Counted from the first letter of the stretch, positions 16,598 to 26,531 are shown. The stretch is DNA of 54,164 nt from Kurthia massiliensis (GCF_000285555.1 NZ_HE610997.1:260317-314480); one strand, 5' to 3'. Translations and numbers: made by a program. Notes: generated from the letters alone by a model not told the origin.

Positions 16598-17824
16598 CTA
16601 CTTTCTATGATCATCTAAAAAATCTTTTGAAAAACTTGTTGGCGCTTCATATGTCGACTTTTTCACGACAGCACCGCGCGCGATAATATCATCGCCAAAT
16701 TTGTCACGTAGCGCATTGACGACATCCATAACCGGCTCATCTCTGACGTGTTTTGTAAATGTAAATAAATCTAATTGTTCTACGCGCCGTTGTCGGTTTG
16801 TCACATGACTAACGCTCACACCGACTAAACGCAATGGTGACCCGTTCCAAAACTTATGGGCTAGTTCCTTCGCTTCTCTTGCGATATCTTGTTGTGTATA
16901 TATCGCATTCAACAACGTTTTACTCCGCGTTGTCTGTTGCCAATCAGCCGAACGTAGCTGAATCGAAATCGTTGTCCCAGCTAAATATTTCGCTTGGAGT
17001 CGATTTGCCACACGCGTTGCTAACTGTGAAATCACTTCGTCTAACTTTCGCTGCGATAAAATATTTTCAGCAAGTGTCGTCGAATTACCGACAGACTTCG
17101 TATCATAAATCGCTTCTGGGTCCACAGTACGGTCGTCAATACCATGCGCACGTTCATGCATACGTTCCCCATTTTTGCCGAACCATTGTTTCATCATTCG
17201 TTTATCTGTATGCGCAATGTCGCCAATCGTTTCAAGTTGATGCGCACGTAATTTCTCCGCTGTTTTTTTCCCGACACCATGCATCTCAATGACTGGACGC
17301 GGCCATAGTACGTTCGCAACTTCACGCTTTCTAAGCACCGTAATCCCCATCGGTTTTTTCATATCAGACGCTGTTTTCGCTAAAAATTTATTCGGTGCAA
17401 TACCAATCGAGCACGGTAATTGCAGTTCTGTTAGCAAACGCTGTTGAATCGTTTGTGCTAACATGAGCGCCTCTGCTCCTACTGTAATGTCCGTCACATC
17501 CATATATCCTTCATCAATTGATACAGGCTCTACGAGGTGCGTATAACTTCGTAACATGTCAAACATCGCTTTAGACGCTTTGCGATATCGTTCAAAATTT
17601 GGTTTTAAGACGATGAGTTCCGGACAAATTTTTAACGCTTCTGTCACACGCATCGTCGTATATACACCGCGGGCACGCGCTTCATATGAGCATGTCACGA
17701 CAATGCCACGTCGCTCTTTTGGATCTCCTCCGACCGCTACTGGTTTTCCTCGTAATGCTGGATTTAACGCTTGTTCTACAGACGCATAAAAGCAATTCAT
17801 ATCGATATGAAATAAAATCGTCAT
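16598..17824 (-). CDS. dinB: DNA polymerase IV (Y-family)
   Basis: About 408 residues from the ATG at 17824, which follows GGGAGG. The frame extends 23 codons upstream without support. It is an error-prone lesion-bypass polymerase. The catalytic acids are in 'FHIDMNCFYASVE' (about 5-17) and 'SIDEGYMD' (about 101-108). The helix-hairpin-helix 'MHGVGKKTAEKLRAH' and a little-finger domain at the C-terminus follow. The usual SIDEAYLD reads SIDEGYMD here, a mild change. No obvious LexA box was found upstream. It is transcribed toward rnz. Confidence 0.95.
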   Translation of the reverse strand: MTILFHIDMNCFYASVEQALNPALRGKPVAVGGDPKERRGIVVTCSYEARARGVYTTMRVTEALKICPELIVLKPNFERYRKASKAMFDMLRSYTHLVEPVSIDEGYMDVTDITVGAEALMLAQTIQQRLLTELQLPCSIGIAPNKFLAKTASDMKKPMGITVLRKREVANVLWPRPVIEMHGVGKKTAEKLRAHQLETIGDIAHTDKRMMKQWFGKNGERMHERAHGIDDRTVDPEAIYDTKSVGNSTTLAENILSQRKLDEVISQLATRVANRLQAKYLAGTTISIQLRSADWQQTTRSKTLLNAIYTQQDIAREAKELAHKFWNGSPLRLVGVSVSHVTNRQRRVEQLDLFTFTKHVRDEPVMDVVNALRDKFGDDIIARGAVVKKSTYEAPTSFSKDFLDDHRK

Positions 17825-17858
17825 GTCGATGCCTCCCGAACTTTTGTTCTCTTTTTTA

Positions 17859-18689
17859 TTATAACATTTGGAACTGTTTCGGGGTAATGCCATATGCTTC
17901 TTTAAACTTTTGGATAAAATAACTCGCGCTAGAAAATCCTACTTCTAACGCAATATCTGTTACCGCTTCGTCTGTATGCGTTAAAAGCGCACGACTTTTT
18001 TCGAGACGGTATTTTAAAATGTATTGAAACGGTGTTAATTGTAACGATTTTTTAAAGAGCCGAATCGTTTCACTATCGCTCAAATAAACAACATTCGCCA
18101 ATTCGTCTAACGTTATTTTTTCACTGTAATGTGTATGAATATAACTCAACAATTCTTTTATACGTTCATCAAAAGATGTACGACTCGGTGCACGATCCGC
18201 ATGGCGACACAATAAATGCGCCAGTTGGACGAACGCCTCATAAATGATGAATTCATCGTCACTCGTTGCTCCTTGTTGAATGAGTGACTTTGCTTGCTGG
18301 TGCCATGACGTATGATGGAGCAGAACATAGCGTTGTGTCGGCCCTTTATCGTCTACACATTGTTTTAAAACGGTTGGCAATAGTGCTGTATGAATGTTCC
18401 AACACATATATGCGGCATCGTCGGTCAACGCATGTGCTTCGTGCACAACACCTGTGTTAATCCAAATACCTTCCCCTGTTTCAAGCAGTACTTGTTCTCC
18501 TTCAATTTGCATCCGGACACGTCCGCTGACTACAAGCTGAAATTGCCATTCTTCATGCCAATGCAGTGGTATATAGCCAACGCTATTATTACGAATGATC
18601 GTATTGTAAGCGACCGATGGAAACGCAGGATTGTCGTAATGAATTTGTTCTTGCCCAAATGGATTAATCGGTATATGTCTGATTTGCAT
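17859..18689 (-). CDS. AraC-family transcriptional regulator with cupin domain
   Basis: A 276-residue regulator. The N-terminal cupin-like sensor (about 30-100) contains 'PLHWHEEWQFQLVVSG' and 'GEGIWINTGVVHEA'. The C-terminal domain (about 175-275) has two helix-turn-helix units, ending in 'ITDIALEVGFSSASYFIQKF'-type sequence (seen as 'VTDIALEVGFSSASYF') and 'YGITPKQF'. GAGGTGA precedes the ATG. It is divergently transcribed from the DMT transporter with 101 bp between, the usual layout for a regulator controlling its neighbour. The effector is unknown. Confidence 0.9.
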   Translation of the reverse strand: MQIRHIPINPFGQEQIHYDNPAFPSVAYNTIIRNNSVGYIPLHWHEEWQFQLVVSGRVRMQIEGEQVLLETGEGIWINTGVVHEAHALTDDAAYMCWNIHTALLPTVLKQCVDDKGPTQRYVLLHHTSWHQQAKSLIQQGATSDDEFIIYEAFVQLAHLLCRHADRAPSRTSFDERIKELLSYIHTHYSEKITLDELANVVYLSDSETIRLFKKSLQLTPFQYILKYRLEKSRALLTHTDEAVTDIALEVGFSSASYFIQKFKEAYGITPKQFQML

Positions 18690-18790
18690 CGTCTCACCTC
18701 AATATATTGATAGTTTTCGCGTATAAAACGATATTTTTTACGGTATCTTTTTATTATAGTCGATATATCTTGATAGAAATAGGTGATTTT

Positions 18791-19681
18791 ATGCAAAATC
18801 AACGAATAATCGGCATTATACTTGCGCTTGTCGGTGCTTCGTTATGGGGATTAAATGGTACAGTATCACAATATTTATTTCAACAGCAACACGTAGACGT
18901 CAATTGGTTCGTCACTACACGTCTACTTTGTTCTGGTGTACTTCTCTTACTAATAGAAGCATTACGTAAAAAGCCCATTTTTCATATTTGGCGCTCTAAA
19001 CATTTCATTTTTCAATTGCTACTATTTAGTATTATCGGTATGCTTGGCGTCCAATATTCGTATATGGCTTCCATTGCAGACGGTAACGCAGCGGTTGCGA
19101 CATTACTTCAATATACAGCGCCAATTTTTATTATTTTGTATTTAATTTTTACGCGTCAGCAACGATTTATGCCGATTGATATCGTCCTTATTTTCGCGAC
19201 ACTTATTGGCACATGGTTGCTCTTAACAGGCGGTTCTTTCGCTGGATTATCTGTACCGAGGAGCGCTGTTATTTGGGGGATTATCTCAGCAATCACACTT
19301 GCCTTTTATACGCTCTATGCAAAAACGTTACTTGCTAATTTTTCATCGTTACTCATTATCGGGTGGGGCATGCTGATTGCGGGTATTTGTATGCAATGGA
19401 TTCATCCAATTTGGGCAACAGGTGACATTCATTTTTCATTTGAAACGAACATTGCCTTATTCTTTACAATTTTCTTCGGAACGGCTATCGCCTTTTGGTT
19501 TTTCTTCCAAAGCGTTGGCTATTTATCAGCAAAAGAATCGACATTACTCGGCACCGTCGAGCCACTTGCTGCCCTTGTAAGTAGTATTTTATGGCTTTCT
19601 TTGCCGTTTTCACTCCTTCAAGCGGTCGGTGCGATGCTCATTTTAGTGATTGTCGCAATTATTTCATTAATGCCAAAATAA
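18791..19681 (+). CDS. EamA-family DMT superfamily transporter
   Basis: About 296 residues with ten predicted membrane helices in two EamA repeats. The first repeat opens 'IIGIILALVGASLWGLNGTVSQ', the second around 'AVIWGIISAITLAFYTLYAK'. The ATG at 18791 follows AGGTGA; the longer frame has no ribosome site. Members export amino acids, nucleosides or other metabolites, and the substrate is not predictable here. It faces the AraC-type regulator across 101 bp, so regulation by that protein is likely. Confidence 0.9.
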   Translation: MQNQRIIGIILALVGASLWGLNGTVSQYLFQQQHVDVNWFVTTRLLCSGVLLLLIEALRKKPIFHIWRSKHFIFQLLLFSIIGMLGVQYSYMASIADGNAAVATLLQYTAPIFIILYLIFTRQQRFMPIDIVLIFATLIGTWLLLTGGSFAGLSVPRSAVIWGIISAITLAFYTLYAKTLLANFSSLLIIGWGMLIAGICMQWIHPIWATGDIHFSFETNIALFFTIFFGTAIAFWFFFQSVGYLSAKESTLLGTVEPLAALVSSILWLSLPFSLLQAVGAMLILVIVAIISLMPK

Positions 19682-19754
19682 GTTATGCGTTTTTACAACA
19701 TTTTCGAAGTAATTGCTATATACTTATAAGCGAGTGATTTTGAGGAGGAGAAAG

Positions 19755-20639
19755 ATGAAGAAAATTGCGTTAGCACTTGTCGCAATCATTCTCGCTCTTG
19801 TTGTGTATAACGTAGCGACACTTGGTCATGAAAACGACGATACTGTCAAACAGACACCGAAAAAACCGACAACGCAAACTGTGTCGGTTACAGCAGATGA
19901 TATTACACAAGGTCCACTCGTACTGATCAACCATGATCATGAAGTCGACGATCGCGCCGTACCTGAAGACTTACTGACATTATCAAAGCATCCGAAACTT
20001 CTTAAAGGATTTACGATCTCAGATGATTCAATTCAAGTTGCACGTGATATGCTCGCATCGTTCCAAGTAATGGTTGATGATGCGAAGAAAGACGATGTGA
20101 CCCATTTTGTTATTAACAGTAGCTATCGCTCAAAAGCGGTTCAAGCAGAACTATATGAAACAAAAGGTGCTGACATTGCTTTACCACCGGGTGCGAGCGA
20201 ACATAACCTCGGCTTATCGATGGATATTGGCTCAAGCCTTGGCCTCATGGAAAACGCAGAAGAAGGTAAATGGTTAGCAAAAAATGCTGCGAAATATGGC
20301 TTTATTTTACGCTATCCAGAAGACAAAACGGATATTACAGGTATTCAATATGAAGCATGGCATTTCCGTTATGTCGGTTTACCACATAGTTTAATCATGC
20401 AACAGCATGATTGGGTGTTAGAGGAATATATCGACTATTTAAAAACACATGATCGTTTAACAGAAACGGTCGACGGTGTACGTTACACAGTATTTTATCA
20501 AGATGTTGCCGAAACAGGTAACACTGATATTCAATTGCCACTTAAACGTAGCTATACGATTTCAGGAGACAATGACAATGGTGTCATCGTTACATATTGG
20601 AATCCACAACAAGCAGACATGACAGAGACTTCACACTAA
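19755..20639 (+). CDS. D-alanyl-D-alanine carboxypeptidase, VanY (M15B) family
   Basis: About 294 residues from the ATG at 19755, preceded by GAGGAGGAG. The N-terminus has two lysines followed by a hydrophobic segment (about 4-22), a signal anchor or signal peptide, so the enzyme acts outside the membrane. The zinc motifs of M15 peptidases are present: 'NSSYRSKAVQAELY', 'PPGASEHNLGLSMDIG' (SxHxxGxxxD) and 'EAWHFRYVG'. It trims the terminal D-Ala of peptidoglycan stems. No vancomycin-resistance genes are nearby, so housekeeping wall maturation is likely. A strong bidirectional terminator follows. Confidence 0.93.
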   Translation: MKKIALALVAIILALVVYNVATLGHENDDTVKQTPKKPTTQTVSVTADDITQGPLVLINHDHEVDDRAVPEDLLTLSKHPKLLKGFTISDDSIQVARDMLASFQVMVDDAKKDDVTHFVINSSYRSKAVQAELYETKGADIALPPGASEHNLGLSMDIGSSLGLMENAEEGKWLAKNAAKYGFILRYPEDKTDITGIQYEAWHFRYVGLPHSLIMQQHDWVLEEYIDYLKTHDRLTETVDGVRYTVFYQDVAETGNTDIQLPLKRSYTISGDNDNGVIVTYWNPQQADMTETSH

Positions 20640-20663
20640 AAGCATATTGTTATATGCCAATAT

Positions 20664-20697
20664 AAAAAAAAGAGGTGGACATCCACCTCTTTTTTTC
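20664..20697. terminator. bidirectional terminator
   Basis: A perfect 15-bp stem (AGAGGTGG paired with CCACCTCT plus A/T flanks) around a 4-base loop, between the VanY-type and CheW genes. Confidence 0.95.
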
Positions 20698-20704
20698 TAT
20701 GTCA

Positions 20705-21187
20705 TTAAGCTTCTTCCGCTTTTTGCTTCTCTAGCTCAATCATATATTGCTTAATATCTTTAATGCCATCAAGCGTATCACATAAAACAGTTGGTGATAC
20801 GACCGTAATCATACGATCTTCTAAATTTGCCACCGCTGTGAAGTATTTTGTACGTGCATAATTAATTAAGCCAACTTGTTTTAATACTTCGTTCGGTAAA
20901 TCCATAATTTCTTTTGCTTCTACTACTTGTAGCGCAAATAGGAAATCATCTGCTTGCACGATTACGAGACGTGTGTCATTAAATCCTGCTGAGCGATTGT
21001 ATAAAATTTGTTCAAAATCTAATACAGGTAGTAATTCCCCACGATTTTTCGTTAAACCGACAACGTAATGTGGTAAATGTGGTACAGGGTTAATGTGATC
21101 TACTTTTTCAATCGATACGATTTGATCAACTGAAATGGCATAATCTTCTTGTCCACAACGGAATACAACTACTTTTGAACTTTCCAT
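20705..21187 (-). CDS. CheW-like chemotaxis coupling protein
   Basis: About 160 residues forming a single CheW domain: 'VVVFRCGQEDYAISVDQIVSIE' region at the start, 'PHLPHYVVGLTKNRGELLPVLDF' region next, then 'RLVIVQADDFLFALQV'. CheW links chemoreceptors to the CheA kinase. The ATG at 21187 follows GGAGGG; the frame continues upstream into the M20 peptidase end without support. It is an orphan: no cheA, cheY or receptor gene is nearby. It starts 22 bases after the peptidase stop and may be co-transcribed with it. It implies chemotactic motility in the organism. Confidence 0.9.
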   Translation of the reverse strand: MESSKVVVFRCGQEDYAISVDQIVSIEKVDHINPVPHLPHYVVGLTKNRGELLPVLDFEQILYNRSAGFNDTRLVIVQADDFLFALQVVEAKEIMDLPNEVLKQVGLINYARTKYFTAVANLEDRMITVVSPTVLCDTLDGIKDIKQYMIELEKQKAEEA

Positions 21188-21209
21188 AAATTCCCTCCGA
21201 AAAACGATG

Positions 21210-22325
21210 TTATTTTGCAGCCACAACTTGAACGATTGATACGAGTAAGTCTGCTAATTTTTCTAGCTCTTCTACTGGAATACGTTCATTTGTTGTGTGA
21301 ATAAATTCATAACCAACAGCTAAGTTTACGGTAGGAATACCGTAGCCTGCGATAACATTCGCATCACTACCGCCACCTGATTGTGCTAATTTGGGTTCAC
21401 GGCCGATTGCACGTGCAGCTTGTTGTGCAACTTGTACGACTAAATCGTCTTCACCGAAACGGAAACCAGGATACATATTTTTTACTTCAACGATTGCTTC
21501 GCCGCCCATTTCAGCAGCAGCTTGTTCAAAGCAAGCTTTCATATGTTCAGCTTGAGACGCAACTTTATCTGCATCTAATGAACGACATTCTGCAAGAACG
21601 ATTGCTTCATCTGCAACGATGTTCGTTGCTTTACCACCTTCAAAACGACCGATATTAGCTGTCGTATCACTATCAAGACGGCCTAATTTCATATTAGCAA
21701 TCGCTTTTGCAGCCATTGTAATCGCTGAAATCCCTTTTTCAGGTTCTACACCAGCGTGTGCTGTTTTACCTTTTAACGTAGCGTTCACTTTTGTTTGATA
21801 AGGTGCAGCAACAACGATTTCACCAATTTTACCGTCTGAATCGACTGCGAAACCGTATTTTGCATATACTTTTTCATGATCTAAAAATTTCGCACCTTCA
21901 AGACCAGATTCTTCACCTGCTGTGATGACATATTGAATATCACCGTGCGCAAGACCTTGTTCTTGAATGCGACGTGCAAGTTCTAGTAATGCTGCTAAAC
22001 CGGCTTTGTCATCCGCACCAAGAATTGTTGTACCGTCTGAATAAATATAACCATCTTCTTTAATAATTGGTTTAATACCGACACCTGGTACAACTGTATC
22101 CATATGCGCTGTGAAATAAATCGGATCAACATCTGCGTTTCCTTTTAATGTCGCGATAATATTACCTGAAGCGTGACCATTTTTCGTGTCAGCATCATCT
22201 ACGTATACGTCAAAGCCTAATTCTTTTAATAAGCTTTGTAATACAGGTGAGATTTTTTCCTCATGATATGTTTCTGAATCAATTTGTACTAATTCTAAAA
22301 ATTGATCAACAATTCGACTTGTCAT
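21210..22325 (-). CDS. M20-family peptidase (PepT-like, YqjE type)
   Basis: A 371-residue zinc aminopeptidase of the tripeptidase-like group. Metal-binding and catalytic motifs: 'YFTAHMDTV' (about 70-78), 'ILGADDKAG' (about 102-110), 'VITAGEESGLEGAKF' (about 136-150) and a C-terminal 'EFIHTTNERI'. The dimerisation domain is about 185-290. It is cytoplasmic and probably acts on small peptides; the exact substrate is uncertain. GGGG precedes the ATG. A TATAGT box about 85 bases upstream may be its promoter. Confidence 0.92.
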   Translation of the reverse strand: MTSRIVDQFLELVQIDSETYHEEKISPVLQSLLKELGFDVYVDDADTKNGHASGNIIATLKGNADVDPIYFTAHMDTVVPGVGIKPIIKEDGYIYSDGTTILGADDKAGLAALLELARRIQEQGLAHGDIQYVITAGEESGLEGAKFLDHEKVYAKYGFAVDSDGKIGEIVVAAPYQTKVNATLKGKTAHAGVEPEKGISAITMAAKAIANMKLGRLDSDTTANIGRFEGGKATNIVADEAIVLAECRSLDADKVASQAEHMKACFEQAAAEMGGEAIVEVKNMYPGFRFGEDDLVVQVAQQAARAIGREPKLAQSGGGSDANVIAGYGIPTVNLAVGYEFIHTTNERIPVEELEKLADLLVSIVQVVAAK

Positions 22326-22428
22326 TAAAAAGACCCCTTTACTTTTGCACCTTTACGGCGTGTAGCTTTACACTACATTTTTACGTTACAACTATACCAT
22401 ACTTATAGCCTGTATGCGCAACGTCATT

Positions 22429-23583
22429 TTAGTTTTCTTGACCCATTAATTGGTGCTTCGTGAATGCATTTTTTATAATCTTCGTGCATTTCATCATACC
22501 ACCATCTTGCTTTTTCTTTTCTTGTGTATATTGTGTTGCCAATGCATGTAAAAATTGACGAACTTTCGGTGAGTCATTGCCTTCTTCAATATGATGTTTT
22601 AAGCAATAATCGTCGAAAAATAAATTTAAGAAGCGCTTATTGTTCGCGTGAATTGTCGGTTCATGATCTTCATATAGCATGTCGTTTTCAGCATTCATAA
22701 ACTCAATAATGCCTAGCACAGTTGGCGTCGCTCCTTCATATAAAGATACATAATTGCGTAATCCTTCTTCAATCGCACGTTGTAAATGATACGTACGAAT
22801 AGCTTCCATCGCACGTTGTATATCGACATTTGCTATATAGATGTATTTCATGCCCATAATGTCGATAGCTGTTTCTTCGTCCACTATCGTATTATTATGC
22901 GCAAGCAATTGATAAATTTGGTCAAATTGATCATGCGCAATATATGCATACTGGTCTAAAAAGCGCGCGACATCTCCTTGAATGTCTTGACTAATTTCTT
23001 GCATTTCTTGTGCTAACAACAAGTTATTCAACGTTGTTAATTGATGCTGATCAATCGCTAAAAGCGTCGGCATCAATTGTTTCGTTTCACGAATAAAGCG
23101 TATGCCATCTAATTCTACATTCCCTTCATGGAAGTAAAATGCACGTGGATGACGCGCTTCAATGTCCGCAATGCGCATATGTACATCTGCAATATCTGAT
23201 TGAATATGATGATAAACGTCAATTGCTACACGTGAGAAAATAAATGTAAGTTCACTTCCTTTAAACGGACAACTCTCATCTTCATAATGTTTATAATAGA
23301 AAAAGACAATCGTCTGGAAGAAATCATACGCATTCCCGAGTGGTACTTTCGTAAATTGTGCGAAAAACTCAATCGCTTTTGCATTCCGCACCATGACATC
23401 ACCCGATTTTCCATCGAGTAATTCGTTGTAGAAATGAATCGTTTCGATTACATCGATATATGGTCGATCAATTCGAATGTCGATAAAACGATGGTCTAGT
23501 TCAATCGCGATCGTACTACCTTCACGTGGCGCTTGTTGTTCCGCTTTTTGCTGTAGACGTTTTTGTTTATGCCAAAACCCCAT
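22429..23583 (-). CDS. hypothetical protein, no family recognised
   Basis: A 384-residue soluble protein with a very clear ribosome site (AAAGGAG) 9 bases before the ATG. It begins with a basic, Gln-rich stretch (HKQKRLQQKAEQQ). The rest is helix-rich and aromatic, with many His, Tyr and Asp residues. No membrane segment, P-loop, zinc motif or repeat is visible. The C-terminus is basic with several lysines. It sits on the minus strand between D-serine dehydratase and the M20 peptidase, spaced 88 and 103 bp away, so it is probably its own unit or a tail of the dsdA transcript. I do not assign a function. Confidence 0.75.
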   Translation of the reverse strand: MGFWHKQKRLQQKAEQQAPREGSTIAIELDHRFIDIRIDRPYIDVIETIHFYNELLDGKSGDVMVRNAKAIEFFAQFTKVPLGNAYDFFQTIVFFYYKHYEDESCPFKGSELTFIFSRVAIDVYHHIQSDIADVHMRIADIEARHPRAFYFHEGNVELDGIRFIRETKQLMPTLLAIDQHQLTTLNNLLLAQEMQEISQDIQGDVARFLDQYAYIAHDQFDQIYQLLAHNNTIVDEETAIDIMGMKYIYIANVDIQRAMEAIRTYHLQRAIEEGLRNYVSLYEGATPTVLGIIEFMNAENDMLYEDHEPTIHANNKRFLNLFFDDYCLKHHIEEGNDSPKVRQFLHALATQYTQEKKKQDGGMMKCTKIIKNAFTKHQLMGQEN

Positions 23584-23671
23584 TTATACACCACTCCTTT
23601 CTTCATAAAATTCCTTATTCAAACAATGATACTTCTATTATACAAAATAAATGCCCGGTTGAAGGGATGAA

Positions 23672-24859
23672 TTACGCAAAATATTGACATTTTTCTGCTG
23701 TTGGCACGAGACCGCCCCCCGTTGCCCATACGAGATGCTGCGCTGTCGGATATCGCTCTCGCAACATATCTAATCCTGCAAAGCCCGCTGTCGCAGATGG
23801 TTCTAAAAAGATTTGCTCACGTTGCCATACATTTCGAACGTAGTTGCGTAACATATCGTCTGTCACTGTTAAAATACCATCTAAAAGCGGCTCCATTAAT
23901 CGTCCAACAAATTGAGAGGCACGCCCTACTGCAAGGCCATCTGCAATCGTTTCATTCGTTAAACCGATATCTTGCACTGAAATTTGATCATGCTTTCCTG
24001 TCGCCATACCGAGCAACATACAAGGAGATGCAGTAGGTTCTACCATACAGCATTTTACTGCTGCACCAAATTGCTGTTTTAAGCCATAAATAACGCCACC
24101 AGGTCCGCCACCGACACCACAAGGTACATAAACGATAAGTGGATTTTGAACAGTCGGCGCTGTAGGTAATTGCTGTTTCAAGCGGCGCGCCGCCACTGCA
24201 TAACCCGCAAATAATGCTTGCGAATTTTCATCATCGATAAAATGATGCAACGGCTCTGTTTCTGCTTGTAGACGACCTGTACGCACGGCCACGCTATAAT
24301 CCCCTGCGTGTTCTACGACTTCTGCGCCATGAGCACGCAACATGTCTTTTTTCCATTGTTTCGCATCGTGTGACATATGTACAACAACTTGAAAGCCTAA
24401 TTTTTTGCTCATAATCCCAATCGATAATCCGAGGTTTCCAGTTGAACCGACGATAATCGTATGGCGTGCCAACGCCTTTTGAATTCGTATTGTTGCAAAT
24501 TGACGATAATCTTCATCGGTCAATAATTGTTCGGCACGTGCAACTTGTTCTGCAAGTAGCAACACTTCATGTATACCCCCGCGTGCCTTAATAGAACCGC
24601 TTACAGGTAAAATATCGTCACGTTTTAATAACGTTTGATCTGTTAATACGGTAATCGGTGATTCGATTATTCCTTTTGTGGGCTTCGTTTCCGGAAATGC
24701 CACTTCAAAATAAGGGGCGAATCTTTCTAAACGAGCCTCCGCTTCATCGATTAAATGATCATCTAATAAAAATGTTTGCGGAACTTGCTCTACATGTGGA
24801 TTTTTCCACAATATAGGCTGTTGTTGCTTTAATTGTTCTATCCATGTCATATCGCTCAC
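23672..24859 (-). CDS. dsdA: D-serine ammonia-lyase
   Basis: A 395-residue fold-type II PLP enzyme that deaminates D-serine to pyruvate and ammonia. The Schiff-base lysine is K91 in 'LPVSGSIKARGGIHEVL', and the PLP-phosphate loop is 'PCGVGGGPGGV'. 'STGNLGLSIGIMS', 'QISVQDIGLTNETIADGLAVG' region and 'HLVWATGGGLVP' match the family closely. The usual length is about 440; this one is shorter through a missing stretch before K91 and a trimmed C-terminal section, while catalytic parts remain. TAAAGGAG precedes the ATG. No dsdX or dsdC is nearby. Confidence 0.93.
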   Translation of the reverse strand: MSDMTWIEQLKQQQPILWKNPHVEQVPQTFLLDDHLIDEAEARLERFAPYFEVAFPETKPTKGIIESPITVLTDQTLLKRDDILPVSGSIKARGGIHEVLLLAEQVARAEQLLTDEDYRQFATIRIQKALARHTIIVGSTGNLGLSIGIMSKKLGFQVVVHMSHDAKQWKKDMLRAHGAEVVEHAGDYSVAVRTGRLQAETEPLHHFIDDENSQALFAGYAVAARRLKQQLPTAPTVQNPLIVYVPCGVGGGPGGVIYGLKQQFGAAVKCCMVEPTASPCMLLGMATGKHDQISVQDIGLTNETIADGLAVGRASQFVGRLMEPLLDGILTVTDDMLRNYVRNVWQREQIFLEPSATAGFAGLDMLRERYPTAQHLVWATGGGLVPTAEKCQYFA

Positions 24860-24941
24860 TCCTTTATATATAGTATACAGTTACATCTATGTGCGATGCT
24901 ATTTGAAGAATATATAGACTGACAAGTTATATAGAATAAAA

Positions 24942-24971
24942 AAAGAGCCTAGGCACAAACCTAAGCTCTTT
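24942..24971 (-). terminator. terminator after the carboxyltransferase gene
   Basis: A 12-bp stem (AAAGAGCCTAGG paired with CCTAAGCTCTTT, one G-U) with a 6-base loop, followed by T residues on the minus strand. Confidence 0.85.
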
Positions 24972-24983
24972 TGAATCGCCTAA

Positions 24984-26531
24984 CTATAACGGAATATTGC
25001 CGTGTTTTTTCGCAGGGCGAGATTCTTTTTTGTTGCGTAACATTTCAAGTGATTGCATTAACTTGATACGTGTATCGCGTGGATCGATGACGTCATCTAC
25101 TAAGCCGTGGCTTGCAGCAACGTAAGGATTTGCGAATTTTTCTTTATATTCTTCGATTTTTTGTGCACGAGTCGCTTCTGGATCAGCAGATTTTGCGATT
25201 TCACCCGCGTGGATGATGTTCGCCGCACCTGATGCACCCATAACAGCGATTTCAGCGTTCGGCCAAGCGAATACCATATCGGCACCGATTGCTTTCGAGT
25301 TAAGTGCTACGTATGCGCCACCGTAAGCTTTACGAAGGATCACTGTAATTTTCGGTACAGTTGCTTCAGAGTAAGCGTAAAGGATTTTCGCACCGTGGCG
25401 GATAATACCGCCATGCTCTTGTTTAACACCTGGGAAGAAACCAGATACGTCTTCGAATGTAATAATTGGTACGTTGAATGAGTCACATGTACGAACGAAA
25501 CGAGCAAGTTTATCAGATGAATCGATATCTAAACCACCTGCAAGTACTTTTGGTTGGTTACATACAAGACCAACTGATTCACCATCGATACGTGCAAAAC
25601 CGACAACGATATTTTTCGCGAAGTCTTTTTGTACTTCCATAAATGAATCTGTATCAACGACTTGCTCGATTACTTTACGAACGTCGTAAGCTTTCGTTTG
25701 GTCGATTGGTACGATATCAAGAAGTTCTGGACGTTCGTGATCTTCTTCTTCGAATGCAAAGCGTGGTGCTTTTTCTTCGTTATTTTGTGGTAAATAGCTA
25801 AGTAATTGTTTGATTTGATCAATCGCTGCTTGTTCATCTGCTGCACGGAAGTGAGCGTTACCGCTTACTGAGTTATGTACTTTCGAGCCGCCAAGCCCTT
25901 CAGCAGAAATTTTTTCACCTGTTACAGTTTCAATTACTTTTGGTCCTGTAATAAACATTTGAGATGTTTTATCAACCATTAAGATAAAGTCTGTGATTGC
26001 TGGTGAGTAAACTGCACCGCCTGCACATGGTCCCATAATGACTGAAATTTGTGGAATCACACCTGAGAATACTGAGTTGCGGTAGAACACTTTACCGTAA
26101 CCATCAAGTGATAGTACGCCTTCTTGAATACGCGCGCCGCCTGAATCATTAATACCGATGAAAGGTGCACCATTTTTCGCTGCAAGATCCATCACATTGG
26201 CGATTTTATTTGCGTGCATTTCACCAAGTGCGCCACCGAATACTGTGAAGTCTTGAGAGAATAAGTATACAGGACGACCGTTTACTTTACCGTAACCTGT
26301 TACAACACCATCCCCAGGTCCTTCAACGCCAGCCATACCAAAGTCTACTGTACGGTGTTGAACGAATGGGTTGATTTCTACGAAAGTACCTTCGTCTAAT
26401 AATAAGTCAATACGTTCACGTGCTGTTAGTTTTCCTTTTGCGTGTTGCTTTTCAATGCGGACGTCACCGCCACCCATTTCGATTGTGCGTTTTTTATCAT
26501 AAAGTTCATTAATTTTATCATACATATCCAT
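24984..26531 (-). CDS. mmdA: biotin-dependent acyl-CoA carboxyltransferase (propionyl-CoA carboxylase beta / methylmalonyl-CoA decarboxylase alpha type)
   Basis: A 515-residue crotonase-fold carboxyltransferase, like B. subtilis YqjD. N- and C-terminal carboxyltransferase halves are visible, with 'GGALGEMHANKI', 'GINDSGGARIQEGV', 'MGPCAGGAVYSPA', 'ITGPKVIETVTGE', then 'NQPKVLAGGLDIDSSDK' and 'YGGAYVALNSKAIGADMVFAW' in the second half. It moves CO2 between biotin and propionyl-CoA/methylmalonyl-CoA. GGAG lies 12 bases before the ATG. It follows mce by 21 bp, so the two form an operon. No dedicated biotin carboxylase or carrier is adjacent, so the partner must be elsewhere or shared. The name mmdA rather than pccB is a choice. 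Confidence 0.9.
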   Translation of the reverse strand: MDMYDKINELYDKKRTIEMGGGDVRIEKQHAKGKLTARERIDLLLDEGTFVEINPFVQHRTVDFGMAGVEGPGDGVVTGYGKVNGRPVYLFSQDFTVFGGALGEMHANKIANVMDLAAKNGAPFIGINDSGGARIQEGVLSLDGYGKVFYRNSVFSGVIPQISVIMGPCAGGAVYSPAITDFILMVDKTSQMFITGPKVIETVTGEKISAEGLGGSKVHNSVSGNAHFRAADEQAAIDQIKQLLSYLPQNNEEKAPRFAFEEEDHERPELLDIVPIDQTKAYDVRKVIEQVVDTDSFMEVQKDFAKNIVVGFARIDGESVGLVCNQPKVLAGGLDIDSSDKLARFVRTCDSFNVPIITFEDVSGFFPGVKQEHGGIIRHGAKILYAYSEATVPKITVILRKAYGGAYVALNSKAIGADMVFAWPNAEIAVMGASGAANIIHAGEIAKSADPEATRAQKIEEYKEKFANPYVAASHGLVDDVIDPRDTRIKLMQSLEMLRNKKESRPAKKHGNIPL

